Shown here: positions 46,801-55,483 of the stretch, one piece after another | How positions within the stretch are numbered: the first letter of the stretch is position 1 | Layout of the letters: every line of letters begins with the position of its first letter | Source: an uncultured Formosa sp. | GTDB lineage: Bacteria; Bacteroidota; Bacteroidia; Flavobacteriales; Flavobacteriaceae | Direction of reading: 5' to 3' | Assembly (NCBI RefSeq): GCF_947500765.1 | Contig: NZ_CANMTH010000008.1 | Coordinates: 1-64,000, forward strand | Length of the DNA: 64,000 bases | Notes under the pieces: generated by a model | Told to the model about the DNA's origin: nothing | Seen by the model: the letters and a program-made list of their open reading frames with translations, nothing else | Databases searched by the model: none | Position numbers and translations under genes: made by a program

Positions 46801-47417
46801 ATACGCAAGCACCAAATGCAGGACCAGGAGATTTTAGGTTTAAAGATGTAAATGGTGATGGAGAAATAACTCCAGACGATAGAACAGTAACAGGGAGTTA
46901 TTTTCCAGACTTTACATGGGGAGTGTCTAATAAATTTACCTATAAAGGTGTAGATTTTACATTCTTAATTCAGGGAGTAGAAGGAAACGAAGTTTTAAAT
47001 TTAACATCTAGACACTTAAAAAATGGAGAAGCAAACTTTAACTCTTATGCCGTTTTTAATGATAGATGGAAATCTGAAGCAGATCCTGGAAATGGAAATA
47101 TTCCTAGAGCAGATAGATTATCTGGAAATCATGGTAATAATAACAGAATTTCTTCTTTTCAAGTTGAAGATGGTTCTTTTATTAGATTAAGAAACATGAC
47201 TTTAGGGTATACTTTACCCAGTAAAGAAGTGTTTGGAGAATCTATAGATAGACTACGTTTTTTTGTAACAGGAACTAATTTATTTACTATAACAGATTAT
47301 TTAGGTTACAATCCAGAGGTAAGTAATAGCCCTACAAGTAGTTTAACACCTGGAGAAGATTATGGAGCTTACCCATTAACCAAATCATTTACTGTGGGAT
47401 TAAATCTTTCTTTCTAA
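43893..47417 (+). CDS. SusC/RagA-type transporter with STN signalling domain
   Basis: A 1174-residue TonB-dependent receptor. Signal sequence ~1-33, STN (secretin and TonB N-terminus) domain ~40-115 (VSVNLKNKPLDKVFETITKSSGYRFFYE), carboxypeptidase-like domain ~135-210, TonB box DEVVVVGYG at 215-223, plug ~225-345 with IEILKDASAAAIYGSRGGNG, then barrel. Unlike the first SusC it carries STN, which matches the ECF sigma/FecR genes directly upstream. It imports glycan fragments with the SusD 17 bases downstream. Confidence 0.96.
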   Translation: MKRKLYKIKRPNVTHVTKASFFILLLFVTNVNATVLNNQNEMVSVNLKNKPLDKVFETITKSSGYRFFYETSEIDVHKKINLESGKVCLSELLNELSENSDLNYKITSNQIVVTKKLHDLEETNKSIKEGVEAVQSILKGIVFDDTGFPLAGATAHIKGTSTGVISDIDGNFELDIPTGDVVIIVSYVGYKTQHIDVSGKTSVTVTLTPDAAALDEVVVVGYGSLSKKRVTGAVASVSPSAIADIPAVSVENAIVGQVAGVQVQEVSGEPGSSPNIRVRGSGSISAGNDPLFVVDGIPISKNLTTLGIQGDLARRGGSFQAPPVNPLATINPNDIASIEILKDASAAAIYGSRGGNGVVLISTKNGTSSDKGRLSFDTFYTVQSVANKVDLMNSEELIDYTRDSRNNAYLSDNPGASADDPIGPGDRGNENYEMPESFLNWDGTDTDWQDLIFKTGSIQSYNLSYDTPLSNKTSYHASGGYFKQEGIIPNSSFERYNLMLNLNSKLNDKFTLDLRITPTITENQRQPASAPYFARPPGIVYSALVQSPTVSPYNSDGSPNQTNNQSHLGGGTTTASNPLAIIDAVDDKLFQFQTRASLGLSYEIQPGLTLKTFGGSYVNLYNRDFYRANTLLYREATEGESYAQASSSTELNWLWENTLNWEKEYGVHYFNAVAGYSAQKDIITIKQVQADNFPDDLVHTISGGQVFAGSSAREEWSLASALFRINYSYDDKYLFTGTFRSDTSSRFGKNNQTGYFPSFSAGWRVSEEDFMKSLSFVSELKLRFSWGETGNFEIPNYGAIGLLSPNNYNYSGNEANGLMQSTIPNPELTWEKSAQTNVGLEFGVINNRIFLLADYYRTITSDLLLNVGITSVSGFETTLQNIGEVKNEGFEIALKSRNLVGEFTWETGLNFSTNKNEVLSLNGDNEPIFSTGSAGIRHITKVGEAIGSYYGYVVDGIYQNEAEIQNAPVDTQAPNAGPGDFRFKDVNGDGEITPDDRTVTGSYFPDFTWGVSNKFTYKGVDFTFLIQGVEGNEVLNLTSRHLKNGEANFNSYAVFNDRWKSEADPGNGNIPRADRLSGNHGNNNRISSFQVEDGSFIRLRNMTLGYTLPSKEVFGESIDRLRFFVTGTNLFTITDYLGYNPEVSNSPTSSLTPGEDYGAYPLTKSFTVGLNLSF

Positions 47418-47434
47418 TTTAAAAACAACGCAAT

Positions 47435-48829
47435 ATGAAAAAAATATATATATGCTTAATAGCCTTAATTACACTAAACGCTTGTAGTGACGATTTTACA
47501 GATTTAGCTCCAATTTCTAATAGAAATGAAGCCGATTTTTATACTACAGAAAATGATTTTATTTCAGCAATTAATGCAAGTTATGCAGGTTTGCAGGACG
47601 ATGGAGTTTATGGGCGTGCCTATTGGACCATGTTCGAGATGCGAGGAGATAATACAGATCAAGGTGCAGATGGTACAGGTTTAGCAAGACAATTTACCGA
47701 AATAAATGCGTTTACAGAAGATGCTTTAAACGAACAAGTTACTGCAGCATGGACAGGATCTTATTCTGTAATAGCTAACTGTAATGTTATTTTATCTAGA
47801 ATTGAAGGCGTAGAAATGACAGAAAGTATTAAAACAAGAATCATAGGAGAGGCTTTGTTTTTAAGATCTTTAATGTACTATCACTTAGCCGTTGCTTATG
47901 GTAATATACCTTTACAATTAGAACCTTTTACAACAGGAGAAGAGTTAACACAGGTAGATGCCTCAACAGTTTATACACAATTAATTTTAGATTTAACCAC
48001 AGCAGAATCTAATTTAAGTACGTCTTATTCTGCTAGTGATTTAGGACGAGCAACGAAAGGTGCAGCAGCAACATTATTAGCAAAAGTATTATTAACAATC
48101 AATCAAAATTCTGAAGCTGCAACGGTATTAAGAAGAATACAAGCAAGCTATGGCTATAGTTTAGTTGAAAATTATGCAGATTTATGGGGAGCTACTAATG
48201 AAAATAATGAAGAATCTATTTTTGAAGTCGAATTTGTAAGTGGAGGAATAGGTCAAGGAAGTGCTTTTACCAACGATTTTTCTCCAAGTGCATTTTTACA
48301 AACCGGACAGGGGTATGGTAGAAATAGACCAACTTCAGAAATGGAAACCTCTTATGTAGATGGCGATGCGCGTTTTACATCTTCTATGGGGGCAACTTAT
48401 ATAAATGCTGAAGGAGAAACCATAGATGCTAATTATGTTAGAAAATATGAAAGTGATCCTCCAACAGAATACGATGCAGAAATAAACTTTGTTGTTTTTA
48501 GATATGCAGATGTATTATTAATGCTTGCTGAAGCGTTAGGAGAAACAGACGAATCTTATAGTTTAATTAACCAAGTTAGAGATCGCGCAGGCTTAGATCC
48601 TATAAGTGCTACAACTCCAGGAACTTTTAGTGAAAAACTATTAGAAGAAAGACAAGTAGAACTGGCTTTTGAAAATCACAGATGGCCAGATTTAAAACGG
48701 TTTGGTGTTGCTGCAGAAAAAGTGAGTGAAGCAGAACCTATAATTGCTGCATCTAGTGTAAGAGATCTGTTCTTTATACCTCAAAGAGAAATGGACATTA
48801 ACACAAACTTTGTACAAAACTCCAACTAA
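47435..48829 (+). CDS. SusD/RagB-type glycan-binding lipoprotein
   Basis: A 464-residue lipoprotein (lipobox LNAC, Cys17). SusD hallmarks include IIGEALFLRSLMYYHLAVAYGNIPLQ, RYADVLLMLAEALGE and, near the C terminus, LLEERQVELAFENHRWPDLKRFG and DLFFIPQREMDINTNFVQN. It partners the STN-type SusC upstream. A hairpin lies 12 bases beyond its stop, as also seen after the other susD. Confidence 0.95.
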   Translation: MKKIYICLIALITLNACSDDFTDLAPISNRNEADFYTTENDFISAINASYAGLQDDGVYGRAYWTMFEMRGDNTDQGADGTGLARQFTEINAFTEDALNEQVTAAWTGSYSVIANCNVILSRIEGVEMTESIKTRIIGEALFLRSLMYYHLAVAYGNIPLQLEPFTTGEELTQVDASTVYTQLILDLTTAESNLSTSYSASDLGRATKGAAATLLAKVLLTINQNSEAATVLRRIQASYGYSLVENYADLWGATNENNEESIFEVEFVSGGIGQGSAFTNDFSPSAFLQTGQGYGRNRPTSEMETSYVDGDARFTSSMGATYINAEGETIDANYVRKYESDPPTEYDAEINFVVFRYADVLLMLAEALGETDESYSLINQVRDRAGLDPISATTPGTFSEKLLEERQVELAFENHRWPDLKRFGVAAEKVSEAEPIIAASSVRDLFFIPQREMDINTNFVQNSN

Positions 48830-48841
48830 ATAGCTCCTTCT

Positions 48842-48870
48842 TTAGCCATCATAAATAGTATGGTGGCTAA
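48842..48870 (+). terminator. Hairpin after second susD (attenuator or partial terminator)
   Basis: TTAGCCATCAT (48842-48852) pairs with ATGGTGGCTAA (48860-48870), 11 bp with one G-U pair and a 7-base loop, followed by ATTAAATTA. The position mirrors the hairpin at 16954, suggesting lower expression of genes after susCD. Confidence 0.55.
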
Positions 48871-48907
48871 ATTAAATTACAATTTACAAATTTAAAAATA
48901 CAAGATT

Positions 48908-49795
48908 TTGAAAAACACGTTTATTCAAAGTATGGTTGCCTTGTGCCTTTTTTTTAGCTTAAAAGTTACTGCACAAGAAGTAAATATACCACTAAATATT
49001 ATCGTATTTGGCGCTCATCCAGACGATTGTGATAATAAAATGGGCGGAACAGCAGCTTTGTTTGCTAAAATGGGACATCACGTTAAGTTTGTGTCAGTCA
49101 CAAATGGAGATGCTGGTCATTATGCAAAAGGCGGAGGTCATCTTGCTAAAATAAGACGCAGTGAGGCTCAAGAATCAGGAAAACGATTAGGAATTGAGTA
49201 TACCGTTTTAGATAATCATGATGGCGAACTTTTTCCTACTATAGATGTAAGACATCAAATTATAAGAGAAATAAGAAATTGGAATGCAGATGTTGTTCTA
49301 ACACATAGGCCTGTAGACTATCACCCAGATCATAGGTATACAGGTGTGTTAGTGCAAGATGCTGCCTACTTAGTTATTGTTCCAAATGTAACACCAGATA
49401 CACCCGCATTAAAGAAAAATCCAGTATTCTTATATCTACAGGATCACTTTCAAAAGCCAAACGAATTTAAAGCAGATATCGCTGTAGATATAACTAGTGT
49501 TTTTGAAACTAAAATGAATGCCTTAGATGCACACCAGTCTCAGTTTTACGAATGGCTTCCCTGGACAGAAGGTAAACTAGATGAAGTGCCAAAAGACGAA
49601 AATGAAAGAAGAGCATTTCTTACCAAAATATGGGGACGATCTATTTCTTCTAATGTCAGAGCATCTTTAACAAAATGGTATGGACCAACTAAAGCAAATG
49701 CCGCAAAATATGCAGAAGCTTTTGAAATCTGTGAATATGGTAAACAACCTACAGATGAAGAAATAAAACAACTTTTTCCAATGTTAAACAAATAA
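48908..49795 (+). CDS. PIG-L family deacetylase, exported (first of tandem pair)
   Basis: A 295-residue PIG-L (LmbE-like) protein. The TTG at 48908 is chosen because it supplies the lysine before the hydrophobic signal sequence (ending VTAQ); the next in-frame ATG at 48932 would lose it. Zinc-site motifs are GAHPDDCDNK (residues 35-44) and DYHPDHRYTG. The family uses zinc to remove N-acetyl groups from glucosamine-containing or related substrates. It is strongly similar to the next gene, including the shared ending CEYGKQPTDEEIK, so the pair arose by duplication. It is in the ECF-controlled PUL. Confidence 0.85.
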   Translation: MKNTFIQSMVALCLFFSLKVTAQEVNIPLNIIVFGAHPDDCDNKMGGTAALFAKMGHHVKFVSVTNGDAGHYAKGGGHLAKIRRSEAQESGKRLGIEYTVLDNHDGELFPTIDVRHQIIREIRNWNADVVLTHRPVDYHPDHRYTGVLVQDAAYLVIVPNVTPDTPALKKNPVFLYLQDHFQKPNEFKADIAVDITSVFETKMNALDAHQSQFYEWLPWTEGKLDEVPKDENERRAFLTKIWGRSISSNVRASLTKWYGPTKANAAKYAEAFEICEYGKQPTDEEIKQLFPMLNK

Positions 49796-49804
49796 TATAT
49801 AGAC

Positions 49805-50692
49805 ATGAAAAGACTAACATTTATAGTATGTATGGCAGTGATTAGTTTCAATGCTTTGGCACAAGACAAACCTGAAAAACCTTTAAGAATTATTGCCATT
49901 GGTGCACATCCGGATGACTGTGATATGAAATTTGGAGGTACCGCAGCACTTTATGCGCAACTAGGACATAAAGTTAAATTTTTGGCATTAACAAATGGAG
50001 ATGCAGGACACCAAAACATGGGAGGTGGTGTTTTAGGAAAAAGACGAAGAGCAGAAGCTAAAAAAGCAGGCGAGGCTTTAGGCATAGAATACGATGTATT
50101 AGATAATCATGATGCAGAGCTTATTCCAACTTTAAACGTAAGACATCAGGTTATTAGAAAAATTAGAGAATGGGATGCCGATATTGTTTTGGGGTTACGC
50201 CCTAACGATTATCATCCAGATCACAGAAATGCAGGTATAGTTGTTCAAGATGCAGCATATCTAGTAATTGTGCCAAATGTAACTCCAGATACACCAGCTT
50301 TAAAGAAGAATCCTATTTTCTTGTATATGCAAGATGGTTTTCAAAAACCATATCCGTTCTCAAAAGATATTGCTGTTGTAATAGATGGTGTTATGGATAA
50401 AAAAGAGAAAGCCTTTGCAGCTCACGAATCTCAAGTTTTTGAGTGGATGCCATGGTTAATGGGAATGACCGAAAGTGATATTCCTACAGGAGAAAAAGAG
50501 CGTTTAAATTGGGTAAATACAACGTACTTAAAAGAAACCAAATTTGATGAAACAGCTAAAGAATCATTGAAAAAATGGTATCCAAAAACCGATGCTTCAA
50601 AAGTGAAATATGTCGAGTTTTTTGAGATTTGTGAGTATGGTAAACAACCTACTGATGAAGAAATTAAATACTACTTCCCCATGTTAAAATAA
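49805..50692 (+). CDS. PIG-L family deacetylase, exported (second of tandem pair)
   Basis: A 295-residue paralog of the previous gene, starting nine bases after its stop. Signal peptide ends ALAQ. It has IGAHPDDCDMKFGG and NDYHPDHRNAG zinc motifs, the conserved VIVPNVTPDTPALKKNP block, and the same C-terminal EICEYGKQPTDEEIK. Where its sister has LTHRPVDYHPDH it has LGLRPNDYHPDH, and the C-terminal half (MDKKEKAFAAHESQVFEW) differs more, so specificity may have diverged. Function: zinc-dependent deacetylation, target unknown. Confidence 0.86.
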   Translation: MKRLTFIVCMAVISFNALAQDKPEKPLRIIAIGAHPDDCDMKFGGTAALYAQLGHKVKFLALTNGDAGHQNMGGGVLGKRRRAEAKKAGEALGIEYDVLDNHDAELIPTLNVRHQVIRKIREWDADIVLGLRPNDYHPDHRNAGIVVQDAAYLVIVPNVTPDTPALKKNPIFLYMQDGFQKPYPFSKDIAVVIDGVMDKKEKAFAAHESQVFEWMPWLMGMTESDIPTGEKERLNWVNTTYLKETKFDETAKESLKKWYPKTDASKVKYVEFFEICEYGKQPTDEEIKYYFPMLK

Positions 50693-50735
50693 CAAGACAT
50701 TCTTAGTTAATAATTAATCCATTTACAGAGCAGAT

Positions 50736-51998
50736 ATGAACAACCAAAATACTATAACAAAGAAATACTACCATATAATTATATTGGTAATGCTGGTATT
50801 CTTTGTCATTTCATTTATAACCAATATTCTTAACTCCATAATTGTAGACGTAAAACAGAGTTTCGATTTAAGTCTAACTTTAACGGGCTTATTACCATTT
50901 TCATTTTTTATAGCTTATGGTGTTATGTCTATTCCTGCTGGTTTTTTAGCAGAAAAATACGGAGATAAAACATTGTTAGTCGCTTCGTTTTTTGTCATGA
51001 CGTTAGCCTCTTGTGGGTTTGCTTTTAACCCTAGTTACATCTCATTTACAATTACTTTATTTAGTTTAGGGTGTTGTATGGCAGTGTTACAAGTTGTAAT
51101 AAATCCCATGTTAAGAGTTGCTGGTGGCGAGGAACATTTTGCTTTTAATTCTGTATTAGCTCAACTCGTTTTTGGTTTAGCGTCTTTTGCTAGTCCTTAT
51201 TTGTATAAATATTTAGTGAATACTAACGAAATCAATGCTTCGGGTATGGCGAGTACCTTAAGAGGACTTGTTCCTGAAAATTTACCATGGGTATCTTTAT
51301 ATTTTGTGTTTTCTCTAATAGCTTTAATCATGCTAATTATTGTCTTTTTTGTAAAATATCCAAAGGTTCAAAAAAATGAAGATGAAAAGGCAGGAGATAA
51401 AAGTTCTTATCTCAGTCTTTTAAAGAATAAGTGGACGCTTTTATACTTTTTAGGAATTTTTTGTTACGTAGGTACAGAGCAAGGTATCGGAAATTGGATT
51501 TCTCAATTTTTATACGAATATCATAATATAGATCCGCAACTATTAGGCGCAGATACCGTAGCCTATTTTTGGGCTATGCTAACTGTAGGCTGTCTTTTAG
51601 GATTGCTTTTACTTAAAGTCATGGACAGTCGTAAGTTACTAATATATGCTACTTTAATAACAATTGGCACCATTATATTAGCGATAACAGGATCGTCTGA
51701 AATTGCATTAATAGCCTTTCCTTTAATTGGTTTCTTTATCTCGGTTATGTGGTCTATTATATTCTCCTTAGCGCTTAATTCGGTAAAAAGTCATCATGGA
51801 TCATTATCAGGAATTTTATGTACAGGAATAGCAGGAGGTGCTATTGTTCCTTTTATAGTGGGGTGGATAGGCGAACTTGTTAGTCTTAAAACAGGAATGT
51901 TTTTCTTAATAATTCCGTTATTATTTATTCTGTCTATCGGGTTTTGGGCTAATCCTTTAGTGACCAATAAAACAATTAGTTTAAAAAAAGACAGCTAA
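50736..51998 (+). CDS. FucP-like MFS sugar:proton symporter
   Basis: A 420-residue twelve-helix MFS carrier. TNILNSIIVDVKQSFDLSLTLTGLLPFSFFIAYGVMSIPAGFLAEKYG is typical of the fucose/galactose/glucose:H+ symporter family, and FNPSYISFTITLFSLGCCMAVLQVVINPML and EQGIGNWISQFL follow. It imports a monosaccharide through the inner membrane. The ROK kinase starts two bases after the stop codon ends (gap of one base), so sugar uptake and phosphorylation are coupled. The sugar may be an N-acetylated or deacetylated hexosamine given the PIG-L genes, but this is inference. Confidence 0.85.
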   Translation: MNNQNTITKKYYHIIILVMLVFFVISFITNILNSIIVDVKQSFDLSLTLTGLLPFSFFIAYGVMSIPAGFLAEKYGDKTLLVASFFVMTLASCGFAFNPSYISFTITLFSLGCCMAVLQVVINPMLRVAGGEEHFAFNSVLAQLVFGLASFASPYLYKYLVNTNEINASGMASTLRGLVPENLPWVSLYFVFSLIALIMLIIVFFVKYPKVQKNEDEKAGDKSSYLSLLKNKWTLLYFLGIFCYVGTEQGIGNWISQFLYEYHNIDPQLLGADTVAYFWAMLTVGCLLGLLLLKVMDSRKLLIYATLITIGTIILAITGSSEIALIAFPLIGFFISVMWSIIFSLALNSVKSHHGSLSGILCTGIAGGAIVPFIVGWIGELVSLKTGMFFLIIPLLFILSIGFWANPLVTNKTISLKKDS

Positions 51999-51999
51999 T

Positions 52000-52848
52000 A
52001 TGGTAGAAGAAGAATATATAGGAATAGACATAGGAGGAACGACTATAAACTTAGGTGTTATTCAGAATAATATAATTAAGAAAGAAGATGCTGTTTTAGT
52101 CAATAAAGATGCAACTAAAGAAGAAACTCTACAAAGTTTATATCAACTTATACGAGAGAATTTAACAAACCGAGTGGTTGCAATAGGAGTCGGAGTTCCT
52201 GCAGTAGTCGACCCAATTAAAGGTATTGTTTATGATGTTCAAAATATAAAAGATTGGAATGAAGTTGCTTTAAAAATGCTTCTAGAAATAGAATTTAGTC
52301 TCCCCATTTTTATAAATAATGATGCTAATTGTTTTGCTCTTGGCGAATTTATGTATGGCAAAAATAATCGTTCTAATCAGTTCATAGGTCTCTCCTTAGG
52401 AACAGGTTTGGGTATGGGAATTGTTATTAACAATGCACTGTATAATGGAGTGCTCTGTGGTGCTGGAGAAATTGGTATGTTGACTTATAAAGATAGTATT
52501 GTAGAGCATTATACAGGTAGTTTTTTCTTTACCAAATATTATCATGCTACAGCTAAGCAGCTTGCAACTCTTGCGGAAAAAGGAGATAAAATGGCTTTAA
52601 AAGCATTTGATGAATATGGTGAACATTTAGCTGAAGCCATAAAAAGTATCTTATATATGTTCGCGCCAGACAAAATAATTTTAGGAGGTTCTATAAGCAA
52701 GGCATATCCTTTTTTTAAGGCGAGCATGTTAGAAGGTTTAAAAAGTTTTGCATATCAAAAACAAATAGAAAATTTAATTATAGACGTTTCAAAAACAAAG
52801 GGGGCAGCGCTATTAGGAGCGGCTTCTTTATGTCTTCAAAACAAATAA
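52000..52848 (+). CDS. ROK-family sugar kinase lacking the zinc motif
   Basis: A 282-residue ROK protein. The phosphate loop is GIDIGGTTINLG (residues 8-19), the catalytic base Asp108 is in INNDANCFALGE, and GLSLGTGLGMG and CGAGEIGM (Glu157) follow. The usual histidine after GEIG is methionine (160), and the CxCGxxGCxE zinc-binding motif is missing; instead the chain continues SIVEHYTGSFFF. There is no DNA-binding domain, so it is a kinase (glucose, N-acetylglucosamine or similar). It is coupled to the symporter upstream. Confidence 0.87.
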   Translation: MVEEEYIGIDIGGTTINLGVIQNNIIKKEDAVLVNKDATKEETLQSLYQLIRENLTNRVVAIGVGVPAVVDPIKGIVYDVQNIKDWNEVALKMLLEIEFSLPIFINNDANCFALGEFMYGKNNRSNQFIGLSLGTGLGMGIVINNALYNGVLCGAGEIGMLTYKDSIVEHYTGSFFFTKYYHATAKQLATLAEKGDKMALKAFDEYGEHLAEAIKSILYMFAPDKIILGGSISKAYPFFKASMLEGLKSFAYQKQIENLIIDVSKTKGAALLGAASLCLQNK

Positions 52849-52864
52849 AAACATACATAAAATT

Positions 52865-55483
52865 ATGAGAAATAAAATACTCTTTTTATTAGTAATGTTT
52901 ATTGCAGTGAGTTGTTCGGCTGAAATAAATAAACAAATACCAATTAAAATTGAAAATAATAAAACGGGAGCGCCAATAACTTTAGGGATTCCGTTTCCTA
53001 AGGGCGAACTCTTTTCTATAGATCACGTCAGGTTACTAAATAGTAAAGGAAAAGAGATTGTTTGCCAGACCACAGAAGTTACAACATGGGCACCTGCCGA
53101 TGATAGTATTAAGTGGATTTGGGTATTCTTTTTCTCAGATCAGAATACAGATTATACCTTGGAATATGGAGACGATATTTATCCAATGGAGCCAGAGCAT
53201 AAAATTGTATCGGTAAACAATATGAGACCTCAGGGTGGTATAACCGTAAATACAGGAGCATTACAATTTAATATTAATAAAAAAGGACACGGATTCTTAG
53301 ATGAGGTTTTTATCGATCAAAATAACGATAAGACATATTCTAGTGATGAACTAATTGCATCCGCACCCAAAGATTCTAGAGGAACGTTTTTAGATATTCT
53401 AGACGATTCTGGAATAGATTTATCTAAAGCAACCGTACACGAAGTGTTTAGAGAAATTGGTTCAGGACCATTACATGCTGTTTTTAGAGTAGAAGGGACT
53501 TATAAATACAATAATGAAGATAATATAGATTCTCCTTTTTCGATGAGAATTCATGCATATGCTGGAAAAAAATATATAAAAGTATTACACACACTTACAT
53601 ATACAGGTGTGCCAGATAAACACAAAATACAAAAAGGAGAACATAGTAATATTGCGACTCAAAGCGAACATATTATTTCTGAAGACACCGCAGATGATAA
53701 AGGTTGGACGCAGCCAAACGATCAGATTTCTGGTTGCGGACTAACCTTTAAATATCATTTAGATAAAGAAGTACAGTTTGCTACATCAACCAATCAAGAC
53801 ATGCTTACAGATACAGATGTGGCGTATAATGTGTATACTACGCCATTATCAAATAAAAAAGCAGGCGTATTACAAACAGGACCTAAGCAAAACAAACAAA
53901 ATAAAAATTCAACGGCTATACAAAGAGAAGTTGGGTTTAATGCTACAGTGTTTAATGGTAAAGAAAGTATCGCAAATGCACAGCGTGCAAAAGGTTGGGT
54001 AGATGTTTCAGATAAAACAAAAGGAATTAGTGTAGGGATTAAAAATATGCTTCAAGAGTATCCTAAAGAGCTAGAGATAGATCCAAAAACAGGAACACTT
54101 AATGCTTATGTTTGGCCATCTAGTATTCAGGCCATGAGTTTTGAAAGAAAAAATACAGATTTAGACGGTGGCATGTTGGATAATTTTGCACAAGGCATTA
54201 CTAAAACAACAGAGTTTATTTATTATTTCCATACTTCAGAAAATATCGAGACTATAGAGTTAACTATGGATTATGCTTTAGATCCTCCTGTTGCTCATGC
54301 AGCTCCAGAATGGTATACGTCGTCTTTAGTGTATGGTAAAATGGCGCCGTTTAGTACTAAACATTCAGAGTTTGAAAATGCATTACAGTACAAGTACGAT
54401 TGGATGGCTTTTAATCAAGAATGGGAATCGTGGTATAGTATCTTCGATTATGGAGATGTTAAAACCTATTATTTTAAAGATGAATGGCACATGTGGACAA
54501 ATAATGAGCCTACAGTAGATTTTAGTCTGTGGACCAATTTTATGAGAACAGGTAATCCTAAATATTACAATATGGCACAGGCTATGAGTAAACATACTAT
54601 GGATGTAGATAATATTCATTGGCCCAAAAAACGGACTTATGTAGGTGAAATCAATGATGCTATAGATTTTTGGAATTATGAAAATGAACCAGAATCTACA
54701 CCGTATTTAGGTATTGGTCGTAGACATGGTGACGAGCATTGGTCTGCATTGTTAAGTGCACATGTTTGGATTCAGGGTTGGATTGCTTCTTACTACATTA
54801 CAGGAGATCAAAGAGCACTTGAAGTAGCAAAAATGACTGGAGATACGTATTTAAACAGAATTTGGGGAGACCACGATTTAAGAGGACGACGATTGTATTT
54901 ATCTATTCTTAATTTGGTAGAATTGTATGATGCAACAAAGCTCGAAAAATATAAAACAGAAATAGACGAGCGTGTAAAACTTATGCTTGAGTTACAAAAA
55001 TCGCAAGGTGGAAATTTATTGTTAGACCGCTACGGATATTCACAAACGTATGTAGCTCAAGGGTTGTATAAATACTATCAATTAACAGGGCGTGACGATG
55101 TTAAAAAAGCTCTTGTCGATCATGCGAGATGGGTAAAAAACATACCACCTTTAAACCATCAAATGGAATCGTATTTAGCTACAATTTATCCATTGCTTAT
55201 TGGTTACGATTTAAGCGGAAATCCTTCTTTTTTAGCCGAAGCAAAACAAAGAGCAGAAATGCTTAAAGTGTCTGAACTTCCAATTAAAGTAGATAAAAAT
55301 ACAACTCAGAAAGCTTATAGTGAAGCCTTGTTAAAAATATCTAGATTACCTAAAGATGAAAAAGACAACATTGCAATTTGGGATTTAAACCAAGGCTTAA
55401 GAGTGTTTGGTTGGACACATGCAAACAACATTCCATATTTGTTGTATTGGTTAGATAATTTAGAGCCAGAAAAGGCTAAATAA
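52865..55483 (+). CDS. PcRGLX/YetA-like (PL26-type) lipoprotein
   Basis: An 872-residue lipoprotein (lipobox AVSC, Cys17). The N-terminal part has PIKIENNKTGAPITLGIPFPKGEL, LLNSKGKEIVCQTTEVTTWAPADDSIKWIWV, the RIFT-barrel opening of PcRGLX/YetA proteins. A central beta-sandwich and a C-terminal alpha/alpha toroid (~560-870; HGDEHWSALLSAHVWIQGWIASYYITGDQRALEVAK) follow. This matches exo-acting rhamnogalacturonan lyase family PL26 and uncharacterised relatives. It may release a terminal uronate or cleave a repeating unit of the glycan imported by the adjacent SusCD. Activity is not established. It is the last gene before a strong terminator. Confidence 0.68.
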   Translation: MRNKILFLLVMFIAVSCSAEINKQIPIKIENNKTGAPITLGIPFPKGELFSIDHVRLLNSKGKEIVCQTTEVTTWAPADDSIKWIWVFFFSDQNTDYTLEYGDDIYPMEPEHKIVSVNNMRPQGGITVNTGALQFNINKKGHGFLDEVFIDQNNDKTYSSDELIASAPKDSRGTFLDILDDSGIDLSKATVHEVFREIGSGPLHAVFRVEGTYKYNNEDNIDSPFSMRIHAYAGKKYIKVLHTLTYTGVPDKHKIQKGEHSNIATQSEHIISEDTADDKGWTQPNDQISGCGLTFKYHLDKEVQFATSTNQDMLTDTDVAYNVYTTPLSNKKAGVLQTGPKQNKQNKNSTAIQREVGFNATVFNGKESIANAQRAKGWVDVSDKTKGISVGIKNMLQEYPKELEIDPKTGTLNAYVWPSSIQAMSFERKNTDLDGGMLDNFAQGITKTTEFIYYFHTSENIETIELTMDYALDPPVAHAAPEWYTSSLVYGKMAPFSTKHSEFENALQYKYDWMAFNQEWESWYSIFDYGDVKTYYFKDEWHMWTNNEPTVDFSLWTNFMRTGNPKYYNMAQAMSKHTMDVDNIHWPKKRTYVGEINDAIDFWNYENEPESTPYLGIGRRHGDEHWSALLSAHVWIQGWIASYYITGDQRALEVAKMTGDTYLNRIWGDHDLRGRRLYLSILNLVELYDATKLEKYKTEIDERVKLMLELQKSQGGNLLLDRYGYSQTYVAQGLYKYYQLTGRDDVKKALVDHARWVKNIPPLNHQMESYLATIYPLLIGYDLSGNPSFLAEAKQRAEMLKVSELPIKVDKNTTQKAYSEALLKISRLPKDEKDNIAIWDLNQGLRVFGWTHANNIPYLLYWLDNLEPEKAK

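Noticed and set aside
49546..49899. 117-codon minus-strand frame across the two PIG-L genes
   Set aside because: It is antisense to two conserved enzymes with intact zinc motifs and has no recognisable features.
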